Position numbers and translations under genes: made by a program. Below are positions 45,031 to 54,417 of a stretch of 64,000 bases of DNA, piece after piece (within the stretch, counting starts at the first letter, position 1; the number at the start of each line of letters is the position of its first letter). The stretch comes from Schizochytrium sp. TIO01 (taxonomy: Eukaryota; Sar; Bigyra; Thraustochytrida; Thraustochytriidae), in NCBI GenBank assembly GCA_004764695.1, contig SMSO01000032.1, forward strand, positions 7,460,668 through 7,524,667. The letters run 5' to 3'. The notes below the pieces were generated by a model. It was not told the origin of the DNA and ran no database searches. It was given only the letters and a program-made list of their open reading frames with translations.

Positions 45031-48000
45031 TTAGGAAAAGAAAATATAATCGTCCCCATAGCAGTCGTCATACTCATCTTCCTCGTCAAAGTATTCATCG
45101 TTCTCGTCCATGTCTTCTTCTTCACCGTCCTCACCATCGAAAAGGCGCATAAGGTCAGCAAACTCAATTTTACTGAACTCTTGTTCGGTGAACCGCCTGA
45201 CAACCTCGCGAATATACACATCAAAGTGCTCTGGGTCGAAGATTTCATTGTCAAACATTGTCCCTTCATCGTAGCGGCGTCTCTGTAAAGGATCAGAGAG
45301 GATAGCAAAGGCTTCACTTAAATCTTGCAGATTTTGCTTCACAACAGATTCATCCTCCTTATTAAGATTGTTCACCAAGTAAGAGCGTGCCGTCTCACGG
45401 TAGGACTCACGAATTTGATCTTCGGAGGCATTCTTCCCAAGATTCTCTAAACCCAAGATCCGATAATAGCTAGCGCACTTCGTCCTGCGCTCTTCAATAC
45501 GAGCATCGCGCCTCTTCTGCGAGTACAGATTTAATAACCTCCTTTTATTTGATGAGAGGGATGCTGCAAGGCTCACATCGGCTACGTTGTTTGCTCCTTC
45601 ACGAGCAGTTGTAAACGCCTCAAATAAAGAGGCCACATCTCCTTGCTTTTCGAAATATTCAATTTTAGCCATGTAAGTGGAAAAATTCATTGGGAGGCAT
45701 TCAACGGCTTCGGAGAATGCCTTCTTCGCTTGTGGAACCTTGTTCAACGCGCCAAGCGAAGCAGCAATTTCTAGAATCAATTTGCAGGCTAACCACTTCA
45801 TATCTTTTGGACAAGATGATTTGCCTGCTTCGTATTCCCTAATTGCAGCCTCGTGCTCGCCTGCCAAGGCTTTCTTTCTACCCGACTGTAGTGATTTGGC
45901 TGCTGAGGCGTACGCAGAGAGACGTTCATGGTAGTTCGGGTCTTTCATGTACGCGCGATCAAAGTGGATCATGGCTGTATCATAGTCCTCGGCTTTTTCA
46001 GCAATAGCACCCGAAAGATACCAAACCTCTGCAGAACCCCTACGCTGTGGTGTGCGCTCTTTGAGCTTGTGTACTAGGTCAAGTGCGCCAGGCAAATCAG
46101 TCCCAGTCTCAATGTGCGACCAAATCTTTGCTACCATTGAGGCTGCGTCCAACACATCTTTGGCAACCTTCACATCCTCTTGTAACTGCAAGAGCTCCTG
46201 GGCCTGAGGGACAAGTTTCAAACCCTCACGGACTACGGCAAGCGCTTTCTTGAGCTTGCCATTATCTTTGTGGTGCTTTGCACGTCCAAGTTTGTCCAAA
46301 GCTTGCTCCACATCCTTCATATCATCCTCGCACAGCTCCTTCGCATTTGTAGACAACTCAATTGCCTTTTTGAAATGATCAAACGAGGCTTGCAAATTGC
46401 CCTGCTGCATGGCAGAACGACCGAGGCCAACATAGGCTTCCGCATTGTTCGGATTTAATCCAAGGCTCTTGTTAAAAAGCCTCTCCGCCACGTTGTAATT
46501 CTTTCTAGCCAGCTCGCAAAATCCAGCAGCATTGCGAAACATTGACGAAGATGGGTAGGCCGAAATGGACTTTTCGTACCATTCCATTGCCTTGCGATAC
46601 GACTTTGTTCTCATCGAATGGTCTCCCTGTTCTTTAAACTCCTTGGCGCGTAGAAATTGAGGGTTTGATTCCTCTTCAGCGACTCTTTTGTCTTCATCAG
46701 AAGTTTCAGTCTTTTTCTTTTCTTTATCCAAATTCTCGGTCTGGACATTCACCTCTTCGCATTCCACATTGTCATTCTTTTCATCAGCTAATCCAAGATC
46801 GTCACCTCCGGATTTGGCTTGGCTTTCAGAGGCGTTCTCCGTTTCCTCATTATCTGAGGAATCATCTGAGTCACTCTCCGATGAGTCTTCAGAATCAGAA
46901 GCAAAAAGGGATCTCTTGGCTTCTTCCGCAGCTAGTCGAGCCTCTACTTCAGCCTTTTCCCGTTTCTCCCGCTTGGACATTACTTTAGATTTGGTAGCTC
47001 CTGCCCGTGCGGATAAAACATGGGCGTCTTCGGAAGTTGACGTCACGTCAAGTTTGTGGTGAGGATCTAAATTTTTCCGCTCAATGAAGCAATGCGACGC
47101 CGGCGAGCTTTTCGTTTGCGCAGAAGCACCTGAGGTAGTTGTTGCGGCTATGCTCTTGATCGAAGCTGCTGCCGATGAGCCTCGAGCCAAACTTGTACCA
47201 GCCGTGTTGGTAGGAGTAATGCCAGCTGCTGACACAGAGGCATACGTACTTCCAAGGGACTTTGTAATGCTAGAAGGTTGTTGTTGTTGTTGTTGCTGCT
47301 GCTGCTGCTGCTGCGAAATGATGTCTGGGCTAGATTCATTACTCTCGCGCTTATGCCCAAGAATAACCCGGCCTTCCTTGGGTGACTCATGAGGAACAAA
47401 AGCTACAGACATATGAATTGGTTCAGCACAGACGGGACATTTCTCATAAGTAGACCTGTCACTTTGGGCCATGTGCGAGACAATGCATGTTCGATGAAAA
47501 CAGTGGCCGCATTTACCAGGTACAAGCAACCGCCGAGGTTCATCCATCTGCTCAAAGCAAATCGGACACTCATTCAATGAGGTTTGGCTTGATTTCGAAC
47601 CAGCAGAAGATGGCTTTTGGTCAGCCGGAGGTAATGTTGTTGCAACTAAGGCCACCTTATTCTCTTCTTCGGTAACATTCGACCCCCAGGCATGAGTTGA
47701 TGTGTTCCAAGTAGAGTCATCAGTCGGCTCCGCAAATCCTTTCAAATGGTGATTCGGAGCAAGACCCTCCCAGGCAATGCCTGCTGCGTTGTTTTCCATC
47801 CTGGTTTCACTATTAGTTTCACTTCGCAGATCAGAAGGTTCTTCAAAGTTCTGTGGTGCTTGATCCGTAGAAATGAATGTCGAGGTTGCGCTACTCTTTT
47901 GTGCTTCATGAGAATCCTGCTGTGCGCCATAATTGGACACAGCATGTGCACCGATTCCTGGCGGTGATCTATTGTCAAGAGTTAGCGTTGACAGAGTATT

Positions 48001-51000
48001 AGATTTAACAGCTAAAACTTCATCTCTTTGAGATGCCGCAACTCCTGGCTCCTGTTCATTGTAGACACAATCATTTTTATCAATACTTGTTTCAGAGCTT
48101 GCTGAAATACCCGATGGGAAACTGTCATTATGATATTCACCAACAGAGGCAGGAGTCATTAAGCCAAAGCCAGGTGGTGGAGTCCGTGAAGTTCGGAGAA
48201 TAGATTGTACATTGCTTGCATCAGCAATTGGCGCAATAATATGATGTTGCTGTTGCGAGGATTGTAGCGGAGGTGGTGCTGATGTTAAACTCATCGGTAA
48301 GGTCAGTGAAGGTGATCCACCAAAAGCGTTTCGTAAACTCTCACGCACCCCCTGATCACGCGATAATGACGCGCTTGAGTCTGCAGCAAAGGCACTCCCG
48401 AAGTTCGTAAAGGCCTGTCCAGAACCTGCACCATGAGCAAAGCTAAAAAGCCCCCGCCCTGCACCCAAACCGATTGGCGATTGTAAACTAAGGCTTGAAA
48501 TTCCATCCAAGGGCGATGGCAGCGGGTTTGCTGAAGAAAATAATGAGTTTTGCGAATGAATTTGATCTCCGTTTCCAGCAGACATGGACGCAGATGAAGA
48601 TGGATGAGAAAGGTGAGGTGGCAGTGATGACGACCCAAAACCTGGAGGCGGTGCCCGCGACCCAGACACATTGGATACTGAAGATTGTAATGAGGTCTGC
48701 GGCGAATTGAAGGGATATTGAGTTGCTGTCAATTCTGCGTAAATTTTGTCATGATCAAGACTTCCTTCTGTGTGATGGTTTCCCAAAAGCCAAGAAGGAA
48801 TGTCATCGTCGTCTTCGTGTTGCGGATTGAGCTGCTTCTCATCGAAATGTTTTTCAGGTAAAGCTTCTTGGCTAGCAAAGGACGGCATATGACTTGTCTG
48901 AGTTGCTACCTGACCTTCACCATTTGCAGAAGTTCCCGTGGCTGATGCGGCTGCAGAACTAGGGCCGGGTGCAGGTGCTGCTAAGAAGCTTGGGAGGGTT
49001 TCTCTTGCGCTTTCAAAACCACTCGTTTCGGATCTCTCAAAGAACGGGGTAGAACTAGGCACGGTCATCGACTCGTCATCTCCACAGTTCATCCGAATAA
49101 GCTGAGAGACTTCATGAAAGGACTTATTTTGAGCATCGGGATGCAACTCAACCCGGTATATTTGACGATGCGTACGCCACCCGCCCTTGGGACTCACATT
49201 CATGCGAGACTCAACAAGAGAAATGAATAAAACACCATTCCGACTTGCCACAAAATCATGAATGTCCAGATCGATATCATCAAGGCCAACCAATTTGGTT
49301 GAAACACGGATACGCTGCGACTCCGTTTCGTCTAGTGCAAGCCAATAGACTCGAGTCTCTTTCATTTTCGACCAATGTGCTAATACATATGCCCTTCCGT
49401 CAGAACCCACGCTTAATCTCATAGAGTCAGGGCGAGAGTTAGCAAAAGATATTTCGTGAAGTGTTGACTGTGAATCTCTTGTAAAAATGCGCTTGTTCAT
49501 TTTCACGATAGTCATATCGCTAGCATTAATAGAGCTTATATCTTCATAATTTGCGAATGACTCAGGCAAGACAATAGGACCCTGGGGCGTAAAAGCAACA
49601 AAGGGCGGGACGCCAATTTTTTCAGCTCTTGCACGATTCAGCTTAACCAGAATTCCGACGAACTGTGCATTCCGTGATACATGAATAGCCTCTGCACAGC
49701 TAGCAACATCTTTGCGCAACTCTATCGAAGTATTGTCCTGGACCCATTTTTTGCCCTGTCGTGTAAAATATACTATTTGTCCTGTCGTTGATAATAGCAC
49801 TAGCAAGTTCCCACGCCGAGGATCATAGGTTAATGGGCCGCCAATAGAAGGCAACGATAGCGTAAACTGATAGTTGCCTTCAGTGGAGCTGTAAAAATTG
49901 ACCTTATCAGGCTTTCCACTCAAAACGCAGACTGCAATCTCGTCGCGCATAGGATCAATGGCATAGAAAGCTTGCTCTTGAGATGCCTTTGCAGCAATAC
50001 GAATAATTGGTTTCGGGTTTGGTATAAAAGGTCCACGTGCCCAATCGATAGGCCCTGGGATGTATTGTGCTCTTGGAGTGCTCACAGAATCGTCTGCACC
50101 ACCGTTCCCATAAGTCGCACTAAGAGGAGTACTAGAAGATGTTTTCTTGAAAGCAGCTGCGGAACCAATACTACTTGCAGGACTAGCTTCTCGACCAGTA
50201 GTGTTGTTTCCTGAAGCTGACTTGGGCGTAGGTCCAGGTTTACTTGTGGTATCACTGTGAGAAGCTGGACTTGGACCCTTACTGGTCGATTCGACGCTTG
50301 TTTTGTTGGAAAGCTCTGTCAAGATTTTCTTACGTAAAGGGATAGGCATACTTTGCCATAAAGTGTCATCAATGCCTTCTGGGGCATTGGCAAGAGCTGT
50401 TTTACTAAAGCTAGGTTTTGCAGTATCAACTTGTGGAGGGGCAGAGGAAAAGTTACCTTTGAACTTGCTAGGCCCGGCATCTTTGGTAGGGCGCCCTGGC
50501 CCAAGTGCACTTGCAGATGGTTTATTAGGCTGACTAGAAATCTGGAATGCAGGTTTTTCGCGCTTGAACTGAGGTTGTTGTTGCTGTTGGTAAACCGTTG
50601 CACCTGCACCAAAAGCAGATGGCGAAGATGGCAAGGATGAGTTCGAGTTTTGTTTTATTGGGACAGGCCGTGGTGTCTGTGCTGTGGGTGTTGTGGCACG
50701 CATATCGCCAAGAATCTTGCTCTTGAGCGATTGGGGCATAATGTTCCACGATGCTGGGTCTACCCCAGGGGGTGCCTCGGTGGCATCAACCACGCCATTT
50801 TTTATAGAATGAGTGTCAAAGGCATTTGCGGGAGCTCCAGAGGAGGTTGCGGCAGACATGTTTGTGTTTAAAGCAGACCCTTCGAGATCGTCAGTGTGCG
50901 CGAAGCGACACCGACTTCCATAGCGACATCCTCCCTTCTTAGAGTGGAATCTGCATGGAATTTTTTTGACATGCGCATCATTGGCACTCTCAAAGGAATC

Positions 51001-51042
51001 ACTGTACTTTTCACCACGCTGTTTGGAATCTCCACCCGCCAT
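45031..51042 (-). CDS. Giant CCCH / UBM-like / RING / TPR / J-like protein (putative ubiquitin ligase in quality control)
   Basis: A 2003-residue intronless ORF from an ATG (AAGATGGCG). In order: a canonical C-x8-C-x5-C-x3-H zinc finger (C30, C39, C45, H49), usually RNA-binding; two near-identical motifs at about 92-111 and 222-241 (GVDPASWNIMPQSLKSKIL and GIDDTLWQSMPIPLRKKIL) resembling ubiquitin-binding UBM motifs; a beta-rich, possibly propeller-like region at about 345-660; and a disordered Ser/Pro/Gln segment with PPPGFG repeats. A C3HC4-type RING at about 1155-1205 (CPICFEQ, CGHCFHRTC, CPVC) and a poly-Q tract near 1245-1254 follow, then an acidic/lysine-rich linker. Several TPR units lie at about 1464-1780, and a J-like domain at about 1855-1925 (YYRILGLENLG, RRRYDEG) with VNN in place of HPD. 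The tail is very acidic. The RING predicts E3 activity and the TPR/J-like part recalls DNAJC7. A role in RNA- or ribosome-linked protein quality control is inference. Confidence 0.88.
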   Translation of the reverse strand: MAGGDSKQRGEKYSDSFESANDAHVKKIPCRFHSKKGGCRYGSRCRFAHTDDLEGSALNTNMSAATSSGAPANAFDTHSIKNGVVDATEAPPGVDPASWNIMPQSLKSKILGDMRATTPTAQTPRPVPIKQNSNSSLPSSPSAFGAGATVYQQQQQPQFKREKPAFQISSQPNKPSASALGPGRPTKDAGPSKFKGNFSSAPPQVDTAKPSFSKTALANAPEGIDDTLWQSMPIPLRKKILTELSNKTSVESTSKGPSPASHSDTTSKPGPTPKSASGNNTTGREASPASSIGSAAAFKKTSSSTPLSATYGNGGADDSVSTPRAQYIPGPIDWARGPFIPNPKPIIRIAAKASQEQAFYAIDPMRDEIAVCVLSGKPDKVNFYSSTEGNYQFTLSLPSIGGPLTYDPRRGNLLVLLSTTGQIVYFTRQGKKWVQDNTSIELRKDVASCAEAIHVSRNAQFVGILVKLNRARAEKIGVPPFVAFTPQGPIVLPESFANYEDISSINASDMTIVKMNKRIFTRDSQSTLHEISFANSRPDSMRLSVGSDGRAYVLAHWSKMKETRVYWLALDETESQRIRVSTKLVGLDDIDLDIHDFVASRNGVLFISLVESRMNVSPKGGWRTHRQIYRVELHPDAQNKSFHEVSQLIRMNCGDDESMTVPSSTPFFERSETSGFESARETLPSFLAAPAPGPSSAAASATGTSANGEGQVATQTSHMPSFASQEALPEKHFDEKQLNPQHEDDDDIPSWLLGNHHTEGSLDHDKIYAELTATQYPFNSPQTSLQSSVSNVSGSRAPPPGFGSSSLPPHLSHPSSSASMSAGNGDQIHSQNSLFSSANPLPSPLDGISSLSLQSPIGLGAGRGLFSFAHGAGSGQAFTNFGSAFAADSSASLSRDQGVRESLRNAFGGSPSLTLPMSLTSAPPPLQSSQQQHHIIAPIADASNVQSILRTSRTPPPGFGLMTPASVGEYHNDSFPSGISASSETSIDKNDCVYNEQEPGVAASQRDEVLAVKSNTLSTLTLDNRSPPGIGAHAVSNYGAQQDSHEAQKSSATSTFISTDQAPQNFEEPSDLRSETNSETRMENNAAGIAWEGLAPNHHLKGFAEPTDDSTWNTSTHAWGSNVTEEENKVALVATTLPPADQKPSSAGSKSSQTSLNECPICFEQMDEPRRLLVPGKCGHCFHRTCIVSHMAQSDRSTYEKCPVCAEPIHMSVAFVPHESPKEGRVILGHKRESNESSPDIISQQQQQQQQQQQQPSSITKSLGSTYASVSAAGITPTNTAGTSLARGSSAAASIKSIAATTTSGASAQTKSSPASHCFIERKNLDPHHKLDVTSTSEDAHVLSARAGATKSKVMSKREKREKAEVEARLAAEEAKRSLFASDSEDSSESDSDDSSDNEETENASESQAKSGGDDLGLADEKNDNVECEEVNVQTENLDKEKKKTETSDEDKRVAEEESNPQFLRAKEFKEQGDHSMRTKSYRKAMEWYEKSISAYPSSSMFRNAAGFCELARKNYNVAERLFNKSLGLNPNNAEAYVGLGRSAMQQGNLQASFDHFKKAIELSTNAKELCEDDMKDVEQALDKLGRAKHHKDNGKLKKALAVVREGLKLVPQAQELLQLQEDVKVAKDVLDAASMVAKIWSHIETGTDLPGALDLVHKLKERTPQRRGSAEVWYLSGAIAEKAEDYDTAMIHFDRAYMKDPNYHERLSAYASAAKSLQSGRKKALAGEHEAAIREYEAGKSSCPKDMKWLACKLILEIAASLGALNKVPQAKKAFSEAVECLPMNFSTYMAKIEYFEKQGDVASLFEAFTTAREGANNVADVSLAASLSSNKRRLLNLYSQKRRDARIEERRTKCASYYRILGLENLGKNASEDQIRESYRETARSYLVNNLNKEDESVVKQNLQDLSEAFAILSDPLQRRRYDEGTMFDNEIFDPEHFDVYIREVVRRFTEQEFSKIEFADLMRLFDGEDGEEEDMDENDEYFDEEDEYDDCYGDDYIFFS
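47278..47313. repeat. CAA/CAG (poly-Q) trinucleotide tract
   Basis: A TTG block followed by a CTG block on the + strand, encoding the glutamine run between the RING and TPR regions of the minus-strand giant protein. Seen directly; the pure CAG half is prone to slippage. Confidence 0.9.
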
Positions 51043-52176
51043 CTTTTTTCACCTTCGAAGCAGCTTTTGAACCCTCTCCAACGTAAATCGACCTTTTGAA
51101 GATATCAAGAAACCCCCAAAAAAACTCAACAGCCAGCAGCACGAAATCAAAAGGCCTCAAATCCGCCACGCTACTCACAAGAGTGTTCTTTGATCCGAAC
51201 AATGCCTCACGAAGAAGATCGTATTTTGCTTGAGAAGAAAAAAGACGTGAGCAACAGCGTATGAAGGTCTGAACGTGGAGAGAATTCGCACAAACTTGCC
51301 GGTGAACGAATGGCCAATCGGCACAGCCACCAAGGTGGTCTCGGCCGGCCCGCTGCGATTTGAGCCTTCAGAGAGGACGCACAGACCAGAGAAACGAATA
51401 GATCGTGTAGTGACCACGCACGCCGCTGCCCGATCCCCGCGAGCAAGCAGCGCGAGCGCGATCAAGGTCTGTCTCGTCTGCGCCACTCGCAATCTATGAA
51501 AAAAAAAAGGCCATAAAAAGCAGTGCCCAAATATGAAATAATGATTTTGATAATAACTTTAAAAAACGATTATTCGACATACAATATTTAAAAAATTAAA
51601 CAAACTAGTTTTCTGTTCTTGTGAATGTTAATAAAGTGGGTTATAGAGCTATAGCCCACTTGTGAGGCAGCTGTGACAAGTGGACGAAGCTCGTGGCAGC
51701 CAGCAATGAAAGCAGTGATGTAGACTGTAGTACAACAAAGGTGAAGAAGACTGATGTGGGCATGCCAAACATTTGGAGGGATACGTACTTGGAGATGTTA
51801 GAGAGCCAAAGATGGGAATAAAGAGAGGATGCAGCTGGGGATATTTGGCCTGACTTGCAACTTTTCATCAAACTGGGGAAGCAGTTACTTCGAAATGCAC
51901 GGCGAATAAGAGGATTCTAATGTACGATGAAATGTACGAGTATGAAATGGGCTTGAAGAAAAGATAATCAGTTATATCATCTAAATTAGCAAGGGAGAGT
52001 AACTCGGAGACAATTGTTGAAACGGGGCAAAATGAAAATAAGCGCAACGAAATACTGTGATATGATGTTTTGTTTTGTTTTTAAACATGTGCGGGTAATC
52101 TTTCTTGAAATCTGCTTGTCATGGAAGGGGTCAGGGCACTTTATTACGAAAAGCAGTAATGTCTTTCTTAAGAGGC
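51043..52176. other. Promoter region of the giant gene and 3' flank of the thioredoxin-ERGIC gene's far side
   Basis: About 1.1 kb. The part nearest the giant gene (51060-51490) is comparatively GC-rich and has overlapping chance ORFs on both strands, typical of a promoter or leader. The rest is AT-rich, with a T-tract region around 52075. No supported gene. Confidence 0.4.
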
Positions 52177-53742
52177 TTAGTCCAATTTCTTGGTCAGTGA
52201 AAAGATCAAAGAGGAAAGAACACCCTCAAAGAGCACGGAGACGGTGTAAACACCACCGAGAATAGCGCACATGGAGGTAAAACCTTCAATCCACGGTTTT
52301 GCTTCTTCAACGACAACAATCTTAAAAGGCGCAAGATCATAGCTAAAGATAACCTGCGGCACATCTGTGTTTGTTGGGTGTGTGTTACTGGAAATAGTAT
52401 ACTCGTACGCATTCACAGAGGCTCCGTGACGAGGGCGCCTGGAGGTGCCAATAACCTTAATGTAGTGCTCATGTGTCATGTTGTTCTCACTCGCGCTAAA
52501 TGGGATCTCGTCGATGCCCTCCGCCAGAACCACAGGTCGCCCCACCTGTCCAGCGTATGCGCCCTCAGTCTGAAGTGGCTGGTTTCTCACGAGTTTTGCA
52601 TTGTGTTTGCCAAAGCTTAAATGACGAATAAAGTGGTCCAGCTTCAGCAAGCCGGTCTCAAAAGTGTGGCCCTTGAGCTTGGGATGAATGAGCACCCGGC
52701 CTGGCACACGGCGTAGGTTGAGGAATCCCTCCACACGACATCCTGAACTGTGGACCTTGGATTCGGGTTTGCCATCTTTTTCCACATCGTGGCCTTTGTG
52801 AGGAACAGGGAGCGCCTCCTTGTCCTTCTCCTGGACATCCTTAAGTACCGATATCGCAAACTTTGACATAGCTTCTGCATTACGAGCTCCCGTGTACTGT
52901 TCGTTGAACTTGCCTCGGGGACCTGTGACAGTGTTGACTTTACTCTGGCGGAACACAAGAATCGTCGGGAACGCTTGAATATTATTCTGCATGCAGATAT
53001 TGCGGTGGGAAGGGATCGTACAGTCGAAGGATGCGAGCGCTATGGAATGTTTATGGTGCCCATCAACCTCATGCGGAGCCTTATCGCGCACGAGGTGTGC
53101 AGCATGTTCATAAATTGGCGCAAGGTTCTGACAGTGAGGACACCATGGCGCGTGGAAGTCTACAAGCAGCACCTCAAACTCGTCGACGGTTTTCGCAAAG
53201 TTATCCGGAGTGAGCTCAATAGCATACCTCTTCACGCCATAGATGTCCTTGTCAGTCCCATCGTAAAGGTGTTCCCAATCCTGTTCCGTTGAGTCCACAG
53301 CCGCAACCTTTCCGACCTGAGTTCCGTCAAGAGAAAACTTGTGGAGAGAGTGGTCAATAATATCCGTGCGTCTACTACCGAGTACATTCTCGACATCTAC
53401 GCCAAGGTACTCACAGCTTAGGGACTCGAATGTGATGTTGATGTTCATCTGAAAAATACTGTCTTCGCTGTGATCAACTTCAATCGATGTCGATTCACGC
53501 ACAGAAATGAAGTTGGACACTTCAAGGTACAAGATCAAAGTGAAGATTAGCAGAAACACAATAGAAAGGCTTCCACCCACAGCGCTCGCCTCCGTAAGGT
53601 CCCGAGGGATCTTGCGGTACAGATCAAAAGAACGGAGTCTAGCGGACAGGCCTCCAGCCGGCACACCGATGCCACCCGAACCGCCCATGGCAGAGCCGGA
53701 GCCGCCGGAACCCAAAACACCACCACCGCTGCGCTGCTTCAT
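52177..53742 (-). CDS. Thioredoxin/PDI-ERGIC fusion protein (PDI-C type), early secretory pathway
   Basis: A 521-residue protein with the architecture of plant PDI-C (PDIL5-4-like) proteins. An ERGIC-N region with a first membrane helix (about 56-75) follows a Gly-rich N-terminus and the motif RLRSFDLYRKIPRDL. A thioredoxin domain is inserted into the lumenal part, with active site WCPHC (C201/C204), and then the ERGIC/COPII-coated-vesicle C-terminal domain (CRVEGFLNLRRVPG, HTFETGLLKLDHFIRHLSFG). A second membrane helix lies near the end. The C-terminus TKKLD is a KKxx dilysine ER-retrieval signal. Likely role: cargo receptor cycling between ER and Golgi with disulphide exchange on cargo. The frame extends 11 codons upstream from a GTG; the ATG at 53742 has A at -3. 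Intact, intronless. Confidence 0.93.
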   Translation of the reverse strand: MKQRSGGGVLGSGGSGSAMGGSGGIGVPAGGLSARLRSFDLYRKIPRDLTEASAVGGSLSIVFLLIFTLILYLEVSNFISVRESTSIEVDHSEDSIFQMNINITFESLSCEYLGVDVENVLGSRRTDIIDHSLHKFSLDGTQVGKVAAVDSTEQDWEHLYDGTDKDIYGVKRYAIELTPDNFAKTVDEFEVLLVDFHAPWCPHCQNLAPIYEHAAHLVRDKAPHEVDGHHKHSIALASFDCTIPSHRNICMQNNIQAFPTILVFRQSKVNTVTGPRGKFNEQYTGARNAEAMSKFAISVLKDVQEKDKEALPVPHKGHDVEKDGKPESKVHSSGCRVEGFLNLRRVPGRVLIHPKLKGHTFETGLLKLDHFIRHLSFGKHNAKLVRNQPLQTEGAYAGQVGRPVVLAEGIDEIPFSASENNMTHEHYIKVIGTSRRPRHGASVNAYEYTISSNTHPTNTDVPQVIFSYDLAPFKIVVVEEAKPWIEGFTSMCAILGGVYTVSVLFEGVLSSLIFSLTKKLD

Positions 53743-54417
53743 TCTAGCAGATAGAGAAACTGAACGCAAAGGCACAGCAGGAGATCACGCCGTGGGGCGA
53801 TCTCGTATGGGATATGCAGGACATCTTCGCAAATTTATCAGCACCATCATCCGCACACAATATCTATCGGAAACAACAGTAGTTTCCGCAAATAAGTATT
53901 CACATACCCTGTAATGGACTATACCAATTTGTTCTACTTTATTTATCTATAACTTAGTGTGTGAAGTGTTGTATAACCCATTAGACACATGAAGCGGCTA
54001 CGGGACAGCTGTCATTTTTGCTGACCCGTGTACGGGTCGGAGGGACCATCACTTTGGGCAGTTCAGGTGCAAAAGCTTTGCAACAATTTGGTTTGTAGAA
54101 TTAGCATTGTTACGGATGACGAAGCTGTATGGATGAAGTGATTACATGAGTGTAACGTAGGAGACGGTGATCTGGAAGGATTACAGGTACTGTCTCGTAA
54201 GCAGCAGTCAGAAATTTGGAAGAAAAGTGATAAGATTCGCGTTTTCGTTTTACTTAAAGGATAAGATCATGTTTTGAAAAGGCTTCAGGATAGACTTGAG
54301 TACAGAAAGTAGTACAAGCTGGCAACAGTATTTTAGTGTTTTTTCGTCTTTTCCAATAGATAGCGTACAGTTGAGGGGGGGGAGTTTTGATTGGTTGAGA
54401 AGTGAGTGGGAAAAGAA
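53743..54417. other. Intergenic between thioredoxin-ERGIC and PH-like genes
   Basis: About 0.7 kb between two genes on the same strand, so it holds the 3' flank of one and the promoter of the other. No ORF or motif of note apart from a G run near 54376. Confidence 0.4.
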
